From NCBI GenBank assembly GCA_013339895.1, contig JABACO010000001.1:12529735-12593734 (forward strand): a stretch of 64,000 nt of DNA. Reading direction: 5' to 3'. Shown piece after piece: positions 12,294 to 22,939 of this stretch (within the stretch, counting starts at the first letter, position 1; each line of letters begins with the position of its first letter). The notes under the pieces are model-generated. The model made no database searches. It worked only from the letters and a program-made list of their open reading frames with translations, and was not told where the DNA came from. The translations under genes were made by a program, and so were the position numbers. This DNA comes from Ephydatia muelleri (taxonomy: Eukaryota > Porifera > Demospongiae > Spongillida > Spongillidae).

Positions 12294-14240
12294 GTGAGTA
12301 TTATAGTTATTCCGACCTCTGTTGTTAGTACCTAAACCCTGCCAGGGGCCGTACCCTATAGCTATGCCATTGCTATTACAAGTCGGGACAACCAAAATCA
12401 TCGGACAATGGAAAGGAGGGATTACGAAGTAACCAAGGAAACCCATTATTTGGCTCGTTCCATTGTGTCTCCCTACTAGGCAGTACTCAGGATCTGATAC
12501 AAGTAATTATTAAACATGCAAGCTACATTGTGTATACCAGCTGCTTCCTTCATAGATGAAAGACATCCCTCTGCCTTGTGCCCTGCGCACAACAGTAGTG
12601 AAGTTATGGGAGGTACTATGTGCAGTGAGTCAAATCACTTGTCACCAAATGACTTCTTTTCGTTGTTGACATACGGAATCCTAAGGATTTTGAAGATTTA
12701 TACAGCATACTGTCTAATGAATCACCATCACCCATGCATGCAGAATGCTTCAAATCAATTCCACCAAAGGGCTAGTGTGCAAATATAATAAGGATGAAAT
12801 GCTACTCTATTCTGTCTATACAGGCCAAACAATGGGTTCAACTCTTCTGAAGCATCAAAGAAGAGGGTCACCAAAAGAAATACCATATAATCTCATATAA
12901 ACGCCGCGGCGTTTATTCGGAACAAAATTCATTTTTTCAAGTGCTCGTGGTTTAAGTGTGTTCTCTTCAACTATATACACAAATCAGATGCTATTTTAGA
13001 ATCTCATAGCCATACACCCCTACTACTGTGTTATCTCGTTAATCATTCTTAACCTTTGTCATTTCTGAAGTAAGGACCAACGGCGTAGGTAACGGTTGTG
13101 GTCGCAGCGAGCGGTAGTCAACGACGCTCTAATTTTTTCATTTTGGCATATTGCTCACCTTGTACCCTCGCTTGATTGATCTGCCAAGTCAGTTATTATA
13201 TTGCAGTGCGTGTTGATTTATTACTGAGCGTACTAAAACCTTACTTCTTCCCGCCCTGTTGCTGGCAAAATGGGAGTAGTCACATTAAAATTAACGTTAA
13301 TATTTAAAAATAAAAATGCTTACATTAATTGCATAGTCATTGACTTGATTGAAATTAATAACGAAAGTTTTAAATAATTTTATCTAGCTACTGTAGCTAC
13401 CTACGCTCAAAAAAATAAAATGATCTAATTATGTCAAACTTTGAGATCGAAAGTGTTGTTCGGGGCCATCACATCTACAAAGATGTTTGGAGTCCCATTG
13501 TGGGTGAGGAGGGTGAGTTGTGCAGAGAGCCTGAGAATCCTCACGATAGACATGCTGTTGCCTTATAGGAAGTCGTCGGGCATGTTCCCCGTGAACTGTC
13601 CAAGATAATGTTTAAATTCATGGATACGGCGGACATATAACTTGCAGAGTGACAGGGAGGCGAAAGCTGGGGAACGGACTGGAAGTACCATGAGTGTATA
13701 TCTTATGTGGCACTAAGACACTATTAGCTAAAGCCAAAAAGTATTTTAATGTATAAGTATAATAATATGTTAAATTGATTTGTAGTATAGTTCTTTTATT
13801 GAGTGAGAAGAAAGCTGCATGCTGCAATCTAGTTTGGGATAGTATGTTTAGAAGGGGGAGTTACCGACAGGCAGGTGGCTAGACCTACTTTAACCTTAGA
13901 CAATGTTCCTCTTTTAATGCCATATATGCTTTCCCATGCTACATCTAATTATAAGCAGGGGGTAGGTGCACAACCATTCGCCCTTCATCAAAACAGTTTA
14001 CTCCCTAAAAGAAAAACACTTTAGGGCTAGGAATTGTTGTGTCAAATCGCTGGGTTTTGCAGCTGCTTTGTATAAATTCATGTACATTATGTAACCACTA
14101 CATCGTCTACAGTGCATTCATCGCAAGTGCGCGTCTGAATGACAGTCGTGGTTAGCATTCATGCATGTGATTTGTGTGGAACATGTCACCACATACATGA
14201 ACTAGCTCCGCTCTTATTACCTACATAATAAACAAATCAG

Positions 14241-16970
14241 TTAATCTATCTCCAGGCTATGCACGGCTTCATTTTCACTGTCTCCCACATCATCCTCTAA
14301 ACCATCCTCATGATCACTGCCTTGCGTAAGGGACCATGCATCATCTTAACTCGCGTCTTTTTCGCTGTCATCCCCTGGTTGACTCATTAAACTTTCGAGT
14401 CGTTGGTGGGCATCATTCGCTAATCCCCCTTTTTTGGTGCAGTGAATGACCTTCGGGTCGCAACTTGTCACACCACACACATCAAGGCGGTCAAGAGCTA
14501 AGCCAGGACACAGAGAGCACGAGGAGCCTCTAGCTGTGTCTATCCCTAGCCACCATTGGATGGAAATTTGCAGTTCATTAGGGTCAAGGTGCAGGTCGAG
14601 GCCAGGAGAAGGTGTGACCAGTAGCCAGGATGCAGCATGAGGTGCTGACACAGAGAGCAGCCGAGCCTTGTCGGCAGGTGAAGATGCTTCCAACAACAAA
14701 GAGAACTGGTGGTCCTCTAGTTTCTTTGACAGTACCCTTTGGTGGACAGGTGAGGTAGTGATAGCATCCACAGAGATTACCTCAGACGGGGAGACAAGCT
14801 TGTTGAAGAGATCAACCGTGTGAGATAGGTGTGGATTCTGTGCATCACCAAAGCCGGAAGCACAAAGGGAGGCAATATAGGCAGCTGAGGAGTGGTGGGA
14901 AACTGAACGAAGCCCAAGACCTCCGTGACTTAGATTCAGTTGGGCCGCTGCCATGCACGATCCGTAACTTCTACCGCTATACTCTGTGCGAAGCACTGCC
15001 TAACCTCAACATCGAACAGCTGAAGTGCCTCTGAGACTAAACTTGGCGGGGTAGCTCTAGCCAAATGGATTAATTTACAGTAGCTCCCACACAAATGAAG
15101 CAGAATCAAGGCAACCTGAGGGTCCGATGTCCCTACTTCTACCAGTCTGGATAACAACTTCAAGGCCTCTGAACGCTTTGATGCTGCATACTTTCCACAG
15201 AAAAGGTAGTCCCCTATAGGGGCTCCTAGTAAGTCAAGATGAGGTACATGGGAGGACTTCATAGATGGGGGAAACTCACTGCATGGTGTCGCCTTTACAA
15301 AACAACTCACATTTATAAAAATCCCAAGGGATGGACCAATAGAATCCAACAGAGAAAGAGCACGAAGGATAGCAGATTTCTTGCCAGCTAAGGTTCCATC
15401 GTCGAGGATGTGGATACAGTCATCATCAGCATCAATGGCATTTAAGATCTTCTGTAGAACCAGTGCAAAGAGCAGAAGGCCCAGGGGGTCAACTTGTTGG
15501 ACACCTGTTTCTGAGAAGATGCGACCCATGGGGTGCCACAGCAAGGGATGAGCAGCATAGCACCATGTGGCCCAAGGTAAAAGCTCAGGGAAATGGAGAG
15601 CGCATTCATCTAGAATGACCTGTCTGGAGACCAAATTAAAAGCATTGCGCATGTCCACCTTTACTACAGCAAAATCATCATCTTCCCAGTGCTTATCCAT
15701 GCATGCCCTGAGGCCATGTACAACCTTCTCAGAGCCTGAAGCACAAGCAACTCCAAACTGAAGAGGTTGAAAAAATTCTGAGGCATTGTACTTTATCAAG
15801 GAACACAAACACTTCCCAGTTAGCCTTCTCAATGCTTCTCCAACAGCAATAGGTCTGACGTCAGGGAGACAGCCAGGTTTGAATTTATTCAGGGCAGTCA
15901 AACTGCCTCCAGCCAGAAAAGTAGAGACAGAGGTGGGTGCCTTGCCCGATGACAGGAGATTGACTAAGTCTCTGAGAGAGGAACATATGGAAGTTGGTAA
16001 AGGAATGCTTGCTGCATCTAGAATATAGGAGACCAAACTCCTTGTCGGACCAAAGTTTGCACAGAGTCTCAATGGATGTGGGCTTAAGGTTCCTCCCTCT
16101 GCGCTTGGAAGATGGGAGAACGCACTTTGGCAACATAAACAGCTTAAGCCAAGCCTCTTCTGAATTATCACTCAGAACAGATCTCAGGGAAGCTGAAAGA
16201 ACACGTGCAAAGGCTGGCCTAGCCCTGGAAGGAATAAAGCGCAACGTGGGACGATGTAACTCGCAAACCTCTTTCAACACAATAAATGGCTTTAACTTTG
16301 TGCCATCGGCAAACGCGGCTAGGCAAATTGTTATCCTCTGCTTGTCGTGTCCTGTTGTTGCGATTTGTACTGTGTGTGCCCCTCGTACTTCAATGGTTGA
16401 ATTGCCTGGCATATCTGCCCACACAGCTGTTTCGTCCATGTTTGCAATGCAGTTGAGCGGTAACTGATTCCTTGTTATCCGTTTGCGGCAATTGGTCACA
16501 TAGTCAATAATCCTCTCGCTGACATTTTTGGGAAGACTTTGACCAGCAGTTGTCTTAACCCTATAGCTTGTGACAAACCTGTATCGCCTCATGAATTTCG
16601 AAATCCAACCAGGTGAAGCACTGAAATGTGGATCGGTAATGATCTCTTTGGCGATACGAGCGACATCCCTGCGCAACACACGAACATGCAGGGTTCTCTG
16701 TTGTAAAATGCGCTCTGCAATTAACTTCTCCTGCTTCGGGAAATGCACTTTTCTGCCACCTCCTCGAATACGTTTTCAGACCTTGCATACCATCTTGCCT
16801 TGCTTCTGCATCATTTCTTCCAACTCCATTTCTTGTCCTTTCCATTCATGAACCCGTTTCTCATCCACTCCCGCTTCCCTTGCTACAGCTCTAATGCTAC
16901 TTGTCTCAGTCTTGCTTACTACAGAAAGTTTAAATTCCACACTGTACGCCTTCTTTCTACGTCCAGACAT
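14241..16970 (-). pseudogene. pogo/Tigger transposase with its middle replaced
   Basis: The N-terminal helix-turn-helix is seen from 16970 (MSGRRKKAYSVEFKLSVV, then RAVAREAGVDEKRVHEW). The CENP-B-like second half follows (GWISKFMRRYRFVTSYRVKT), then the start of the DDE catalytic domain with its first aspartate in NMDETAVWADMP. The frame is open from 16970 to the LINE junction near 16266 except for one TGA at 16776-16778, where the family normally has a basic residue before KRIRGGGRK. After the LINE segment the transposase resumes near 14457 (KVIHCTKKGGLANDAH) and ends in an acidic tail at 14241, with one further in-frame TAA at about 14346. The remaining catalytic acidic residues are absent. 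It cannot encode a working transposase. Confidence 0.8.
14457..16266 (-). mobile_element. LINE segment A: reverse transcriptase inside the pogo transposase
   Basis: Reading from 16266 downward there are the pre-RT domain (LRFIPSRARPAFARVLSA, AWLKLFMLPKCVLP), the RT core (DVRPIAVGEALRRLTGK, LQFGVACASGSEKVVHGL, VDMRNAFNLVSRQVILDECA, GVQQVDPLGLLLFALVL, HILDDGTLAG) and a thumb region. It ends in the CCHC zinc motif (CSLCPGLALDRLD). Both the N-terminal zinc fingers and the C-terminal nuclease are missing. The usual GD of the QGDP motif is VD, and the catalytic pair reads LDD. Frame changes occur near 16000 and 14990. There is no poly(A) tail and no visible target duplication at its borders, so this is an internal piece and not an ordinary target-primed insertion. 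Confidence 0.8.
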
Positions 16971-18133
16971 GCTTCATCAAGTCAATGACTATGCAAATTT
17001 TAATCTAAGTCTTTATATTAATTGTAATGTTAATGTTAATTTTAATGTGACTACTCCCATTTTGCCAGCAACAGGGCGGGAAGAAGTAAGGTTTTAGTAC
17101 GCTCAGTAATAAATCAACACGCACTGCAATATAATAACTGACTTGACAGATCGATCAAGCGAGGGTACAAGGTGAGCAATATGCCAAAACGAAAAAATCA
17201 GAGCGTCGTTGACTACCGCTCGCTGCGACCACAATCGTTACCTACGCCGTTGGTCCTTACTTCAGAAATGACAAAGGTTAAGAATGATTAACGAGATAAC
17301 ACAGTAGTAGGGGTGTATGGCTATGAGATTCTAAAATAGCATCTGATTTGTGTATATAGTTGAAGAGAACACACTTAAACCACGAGCACTTGAAAAAAAT
17401 TATAATTTTGTTTCGAATAAACGCCGTGGCGTTTATATGAGATTATACGGTATATAACTTCTTACATGCATGCAATGGTATACCATGTCCCAAACATTAT
17501 ACGCCAATACGGAAATTTGAAACAATTTTCATGTCAAGGTTGATAATGCACTCTACTTCTTTCTTGATAGTTATTTATGCACTTCAGGTGTTGAGAAACA
17601 CAACGATGATGCAAAAAGAAACTACTTCTCTAGCAATCAATGGGATGCACCAGCTGACATTATGATGACAGAGTACAGGCTGGAGGTGCTGCAGGAATAG
17701 TAGTGAAAAGAGGGCATATACTAAGTGGGACTCTGCTTACTGGCATGAAGGTAGAATTGAGGCCCTCCGAGCTAAACCTAGAGAAGCAGTACAAAGGCCA
17801 GCAATCCCAGAAGGTCAATTATATGTGACACAGTGCTGTAACAATTCATGAACGATTTCTACATATATTTAACCACCTACAAGACTTCTTGACTAGCTCT
17901 TGCTTTAAAGAGCAATGTAAGCAAAACGAAATGCATGCCTTTTTCCGGCCTAGCTTTATCTGAATTCCACCCCTTTAGGAACATGTTTCCTATTCATTAC
18001 AAGTTGTGGAAGACCATGACCTTTACAAAAGAATACCAGCTGATGTGGTCAGGACAGGTTCTAAAGTAGAGACCACCTGCAGGATCTTATACAAAGGATT
18101 CGCCAATAGATGATGCAGGAACAATGATAACTG

Positions 18134-18828
18134 ACATATGGAACGTTCTATACGAAAATGGGTCTTGTGGATTTCATTTTATAACATAAAATTTAAATCT
18201 TTCGAAATATTAACGCTATCGGGTTCCTATTTTTAACACAACATACCATACCATTACTATATGTGAAAATCCATTTTGGTGTCTTACACATGCGGGGTAC
18301 CGACGTTTCAAGGTCCGATACCCCGTAGGGTTCAAAACGGCCACATCTTCAGGTAGGAGTGTCCAAATCGGTTCAAAATAGGTACCTATGTAGAAGGGTC
18401 CTACCGCTATTGATTTGTTCTGTTCGTTTATTTTTGCTTTATCCGTTGTGAAGATACAAGTGTGCAAAGAAATTGCATATTTCCCGGGCGCTACGCGCCA
18501 TGAACATATTACGACTGGCTTCGAGGACGTCCTCGTAATACGTTAAGGCGCGTAACGCCCGGGAAATATGCAATTTATTTGCACACTTGTATCTCCACAA
18601 CGGATAAAGCAAAAATTAACGAACAGAACAAATCAATAACGGTAGGACCCTTCTACATAGGTACCTATTTTGAACCGATTACATACATTACATATAGTAA
18701 TGGTGTGGTATGCTGTGTTAAAAATAGGAACCCGATAGCGTTAATGTTTCGGAAGATATATCGATTTAAATTGTATGTTATAAAATGAAATCCACAAGAC
18801 CCATTTTCGTATAGAACGTTCCATATGT
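18134..18828. mobile_element. Large fold-back element (695 bp)
   Basis: The ends read acatatggaacgttctatac and its complement. The arms pair over about 300 bp, with an extra piece of about 110 bp in the left arm (about 18260-18370) absent from the right. The centre is itself palindromic (cccgggcgctacgcgcc against ggcgcgtaacgcccggg). The subterminal stretch aacgctatcgggttcctatt resembles the arms of the GGGACAG elements at 8170 and 30555, so the three are related. No protein is encoded. Confidence 0.8.
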
Positions 18829-18829
18829 G

Positions 18830-20815
18830 CAGCAGGGCTCATCACATAAACCATATAAGTTCATCCCTGCATAGCTATTAGTACACAGAATCAGATGCAT
18901 AGAAAACATATTTCCTACAGGTAATATATGAGAGGGGAGGCCAGGAAGGATGTGGGGTGGGAAGCATTCTGATCTCTATATGAGAAGTGATGTCTTTGTT
19001 CAAAATATTACCATGCACTATAAATGTCTGCTGCTATTTTTATAAAGCAATTATGTGTAGGCAGAAGTATGGGGATGGAGTGGGAGGGCTAACGGCTTTT
19101 AGCAGGCTTTTAGTATTCTGATAACTTTGTGAGAAGAGTAACTAATTCATAATTTATTTGATGAGCATGACAATGAAATGTAAGTTGGAAATACTTATTA
19201 TATATCACAAGATATAGGTGGAGTCTTGCCCAGGGTACAGACCACACCCAGACAACACAACTAACTAGTAGCTAGAGATATTTAACCCATTTTTGCCCAG
19301 GGTACTGGCCACACCCAGGCAACACAAGTAGATAGATTTAACCCAATCTTGCTCAGGGTACAGACCACACCCAGACAACACAACTACCACCAGCTAGAGA
19401 TATTTAACCCATTCTTGCCCTGGGTACAGCATCAGCTAAAGTGATTCTTCCTAATGTGCACCCTAGCAAAAAGAGAGCTGGGAGTATGTGGCGCACGCGC
19501 GCGTGGTGTGTCATTGCGCATATCGGGATGAGGTATCAAGATGTAGGAACGGACCGTTAACGAACGCAGTCGTAGAAAATAGGTAGCGAGCGCACGTTCA
19601 CGCCGATGAAAGAAATATTCAAATGTATTGAACCAAGGGCACATTACTAGCAACGACACGCTCCTCCCACTTACACAGGCACCAATTTGCACTTAAAGGG
19701 CGCACCCACCATTTGATGTTATTAAACATTATTGACTTCTATTTTATAAATGTCATGCTATATTCAGAACTCATATACATATACAACATTATTAATACAT
19801 ATATTATAAACACATTACACTTCTAAATAATATTATTTCGTAATAGCAAAAAGTAATTAATTTTGTTGTTGATTCTCCTGCTCGCAAAATGAAAGCGAAA
19901 AATAAAAGAATGCATTATTTATATTTTAAAAATTAATCCAACTGCGTTAATGTTTAAAAACAATCAAATACTTTACATGCGTTTTCAATGTACAGACGTG
20001 TATGGATGTCCGAAATTGCTGGACATGTACGTAGGACATACCACTGCCGTGATCATGATCGCATTACCGATTTGTAATTGTATATACGTGTAATCACAAT
20101 AAGTTATACATTGATATTTATAATTCAATGCACATAATTATACATGTATATTTCACAAGAAAGGAACAAGGAGGATTCTGCACTTGTATGTATTTTTTGA
20201 TCAAATATAAACTGAAATCATCATTTAACTGATGATTAAAAGAAATTAATGCATGTCTGATTTCCGCATATTCTTTCTATTAGTATAGACTATTCAATCT
20301 AACAATCGTATGAAGCTTTAATAAATCTCCATCCCACCAGATATTATTCCCAACAAAGCTATAACTGATGTGCTCTTCACCCACTGTATGATTGTGAAAT
20401 GGAATAGTCCTATGACAGTGCATTTGATTTAGCATCATATTATTAGCCCAGGCATAACGGTAAAGAATTGGATGTATCTCTAATGTTACTGGTTGCACTG
20501 AGTCTCATCTAAATAGATGTAACGATGGTAATACAATTATAATGTAAACATGTCATCTGCATTTTTTGTTTTGACTTGTGCAAACATAAACTACTTGTAC
20601 AAAACCAAATGTAACGAGGACTATAAATGCAGAAACAATCAGAATTGATTAAGACAGAGGGTATCGTCCCCTCAACAGTTGCGAGGTTAAGGTCGTGGGT
20701 AGCATAAGAAAGTACATAAATTGCAGTGTCTGGGTAGAACGTCCCATTTCACAGTTCCACTGATAGCTGTTGTCGAGGGTTCTACTGTACTCCATGCACA
20801 AAACATAAAGTATAC
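18830..20815. other. Gene-free stretch; 65-75-bp tandem repeats at 19207-19435
   Basis: At about 19207-19435 a unit of 65-75 bp (gcccagggtacagaccacac... ending agagatatttaaccca) repeats about three and a half times. A CpG-rich patch at 19490-19620 (gcgcacgcgcgcgtgg) stands out from the AT-rich surroundings. No gene is supported. Confidence 0.6.
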
Positions 20816-20819
20816 TTCA

Positions 20820-21785
20820 TCACACGCTAGGTGGGGGTAAGGAAATGTGAGTTGCACTGATTGCATGTGGTCCAGTTGCCACATGTTGTGCAAATAAAGA
20901 ATGAGAGTCCGGAATTTTTACTAGTTTGGTATGTTTCCTGCCACATATCTGAGCAACACAAATGTGGATTATAACTGTTGCACCGGAAGATGAACTCCAG
21001 AGAGAACTACACACGGCAACAGCAATCAGCATCCCTTCATTTGGTACTGAATGTTGAGTTGTATAAACGTGATATACAAGCACAGGTATTTCAAAGATGA
21101 AGAATAACAGTGGGAAAGCAGCCAATGGCAGGAGCTGTTTGAGAGCTTTCTTGTACTGATCACCATCGGTGATTGATTCGTACTGAGATCTCTGACGCAC
21201 TTGACTGGCCAGTTTTATCACCATGACAAACATGGCTGTCGATGCAGCTATCAGCATAAGCATTGCAGGACCATCCCAGAGGGCAAGTCTCTCAATGAAT
21301 GCAACACTTGTGTTGGCATAAATATTGCATACATCCCCGTCAGAGCTCAGCCCATAAGCATGGGTTACCAGAGGTACAATAGCAATCAACGCTGGTACGA
21401 GTAGCGAGGTCACAACATACAACACTTCAAGCTTCTTCAGATTCTTATGAAGTACCGCAAAGCAGAAGAGATGAAAGGTCACCCACATCGTGAAGAGCAG
21501 CTTCATCCATTCAGTGTAGACCACCGATAATCCCATGATGTTACATACGTGACCATAGATTTTAGGTGATCTGTCGTAATTGACGAACACCACCTGCATA
21601 GCGCCTACCACTGCTAACGCCAGTCCAGACAGTACTTGGTAGAGAGCGAGTCGGTAGACAAGCTTTTTGTATAGCTTTAGACAAAGCACCAAGATGGCTA
21701 CCAGTAGACACACGAGGGCGGAGATACCGTTGGTCACTGCGAATACTGCGTGTTTGAATATACTTTCTCCACTGGAATTAAGCAT
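20820..21785 (-). CDS. Seven-transmembrane (GPCR-like) receptor, single exon
   Basis: An intact 321-codon frame with ATG at 21785. Seven hydrophobic segments lie at roughly residues 12-37, 43-67, 82-110, 119-145, 165-190, 214-240 and 250-277. The N-terminus is very short with one Asn-glycosylation motif (NSS). A Cys near the start of helix 3 (HVCNIMG) and one in the second outer loop (GDVCNIYAN) could form the usual disulfide. It lacks DRY and NPxxY, so it is not a typical rhodopsin-class receptor. The overall layout resembles the slime-mould cAMP-receptor/secretin-like superfamily found in sponges, but I cannot fix the class. The tail of about 45 residues is Ser/His/Pro-rich. No intron is needed. 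Ligand unknown. Confidence 0.75.
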   Translation of the reverse strand: MLNSSGESIFKHAVFAVTNGISALVCLLVAILVLCLKLYKKLVYRLALYQVLSGLALAVVGAMQVVFVNYDRSPKIYGHVCNIMGLSVVYTEWMKLLFTMWVTFHLFCFAVLHKNLKKLEVLYVVTSLLVPALIAIVPLVTHAYGLSSDGDVCNIYANTSVAFIERLALWDGPAMLMLIAASTAMFVMVIKLASQVRQRSQYESITDGDQYKKALKQLLPLAAFPLLFFIFEIPVLVYHVYTTQHSVPNEGMLIAVAVCSSLWSSSSGATVIIHICVAQICGRKHTKLVKIPDSHSLFAQHVATGPHAISATHISLPPPSV

Positions 21786-21789
21786 CTTT

Positions 21790-22180
21790 TAGATCACCAA
21801 TCATTGAACATGTGCGCATCACAAGTAAGAGCTGTGTATTAAAAGTTGCTACGACGAATAGCGGCCACGAGCGGAGTAGCGGCCAGGAGCGGAGATAACC
21901 TGGCGTGACCACACCTAGTATACTCAACTTTATCTTCGCAGACTGATAGCGCGGCAGAGGTAATAAACGTTGGGGAGGCTCACTGCTGTTTGCGGCTGGA
22001 CACTATAGGTATACAATTAGAACTGTACCGTAAATGAATATATAATGAACGCCATTATTCGCAGAGATGAGTTCCTTCACTTCCATCATCCATTTGGTCA
22101 CAAATAGCGCATAACCATTTGCGGAAATGCTTCTAAGTCGGAGGTGGCAACTGAGCTCTATTGCACCCAAGGTGTGCCAA
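21790..22180. promoter_or_regulatory. Upstream region of the seven-helix receptor, no motif assigned
   Basis: This interval lies 5' of the receptor on its strand. It contains a directly repeated agcgg(a/c)... pattern at 21858-21895. No TATA box or other core element could be assigned. Confidence 0.3.
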
Positions 22181-22186
22181 TGGTGT

Positions 22187-22430
22187 GTTTGGGCCGAAGC
22201 TTTGAAGGCCTATAAGACTATCCGCTGCTCTTACAGCAGCGCGTCATAGCAGCGGTACCCGAAGCCTTATAGGCTAAAGGTAAGAACATAGAACCCCAAG
22301 TGGCGAGTTGTCAAATAACCACTTGGAGTTCAAAGTCCTCCTCTAGCCAAACTTATTGGCTAGAGGTAAGGATTTTGAACTCCAGATGGTTATTTGACTT
22401 CAACTCGGCCATCAAAGCTTCGGCCCAAAC
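22187..22430. mobile_element. Fold-back MITE with gtttgggccgaagctttga ends
   Basis: Terminal inverted repeats of 19 bp begin at 22187 and end at 22430. Further internal inverted pairs occur (gaggcctataag region, ccacttggagttcaaa against ttgaactccagatgg, and tagccaaac...ttggcta). There is no reading frame, so it is a non-autonomous element. Confidence 0.75.
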
Positions 22431-22689
22431 AGATAAGGACTTGTACAACGTGGCAAAACAATCAAACATCGCTAGAATACTGAACCGGCGGAACGCTTGT
22501 TTTGCAATGCTCCGCGGTACACGCCCAGGACATTAGACATTAAGATTTAGTTTTGGGAAACATTGAGTATTAATATTGTTATCGTGTAGGAACCAAAAAA
22601 ATAATTCACTTGATCTGCTTCTAGTCCATTACAGACTCTGGAGATGTATCGTTCAGTGATGCAGAACTGATTGCAGCTGCTGATGTCCT

Positions 22690-22933
22690 TCACCAGAGGT
22701 CCTGTAGCTGCCTCCAAGCCTGCAAAGAAGGAACATCCAATGTGAGTCATGCGAATCTTTCCCCTGGTGTTGATTGGGTGGATTGTACGCATACCACCTG
22801 TCGTTCTGGTCTCCAGACTTCCCATGAAGGGAGAGTGTAACATCTTGATAACCAGAGTCCTCCCCTATGTCAACAATGTCCCTCACTATGGCAACATCAT
22901 AGGGTGTGTCCTTAGTGCTGACGTCTTTGCAAG
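22690..22933 (+). pseudogene. MARS1: Orphan exons of cytosolic methionyl-tRNA synthetase
   Basis: The exon 22817-22933 encodes [19 protein letters not shown] followed by [13 protein letters not shown], the start of the class I catalytic domain of methionyl-tRNA synthetase. Its HIGH-type ATP-binding signature reads HYGN, where animal enzymes usually have HLGN. The exon ends at a gtatgt donor within the codon after A, as the family's FARY run allows. A 75-nt intron (22742-22816) joins in phase 2 to a preceding exon ending KPAKKEHP. That exon's 5' limit is unclear, with a stop about 25 codons upstream. The following exons of the enzyme were not found in the next kilobases. This is probably a partial duplicate or a stranded gene fragment and not the working gene. 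Confidence 0.7.
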
Positions 22934-22939
22934 GTATGT

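Larger units (their letters stand above)
12883..17450 (-). mobile_element. pogo/Tigger-type DNA transposon with about 420-bp inverted ends
   Basis: Inverted ends of about 420 bp (12883-13305 and 17030-17450) begin CC(A/G)TATAATCTCATATAAA and are flanked by TA at 12881-12882 and 17451-17452, the target duplication typical of the Tc1/mariner/pogo group. The two ends are nearly identical, which points to fairly recent movement. The element sits inside the family X copy. It encodes a pogo-type transposase on the minus strand, whose middle has been replaced by a LINE segment. The remainder of the interior (13310-14240) shows no further gene. Confidence 0.85.
12660..18110 (+). pseudogene. Family X transposon-like gene, copy 1, split by a pogo element
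   Basis: Coding-like DNA at 12660-12880 (RNPKDFEDLYSILSNE, then YSVYTGQTMGSTLLKHQ in a second frame) is interrupted by a pogo element. It resumes at 17460 with MVYHVPNIIRQYGNLKQFSC. There a GT-AG intron of 49 nt (17539-17587, phase 1) leads to GVEKHNDDAKRNYFSSN and WDAPADIMMTEY. Further coding-like pieces follow: 17707-17820 (TKWDSAYWHEGRIEALRAKP) and about 17981-18105 (VVEDHDLYKRIPADVVRT). The same core with the same intron position occurs at 25430-26310 on the other strand. Dispersed copies and decay suggest a repeat family, but the conserved intron is unusual for one. The superfamily was not identified. One frame change is visible near 12768 besides the pogo insertion. Confidence 0.55.

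Noticed and set aside
14457-16266. Possible retrovirus-like or LTR-element reverse transcriptase
   Set aside because: RT motif order, CCHC after the RT, a nuclease-like C-terminus and poly(A) in fragment G fit a LINE; no long terminal repeats, protease or integrase were seen.
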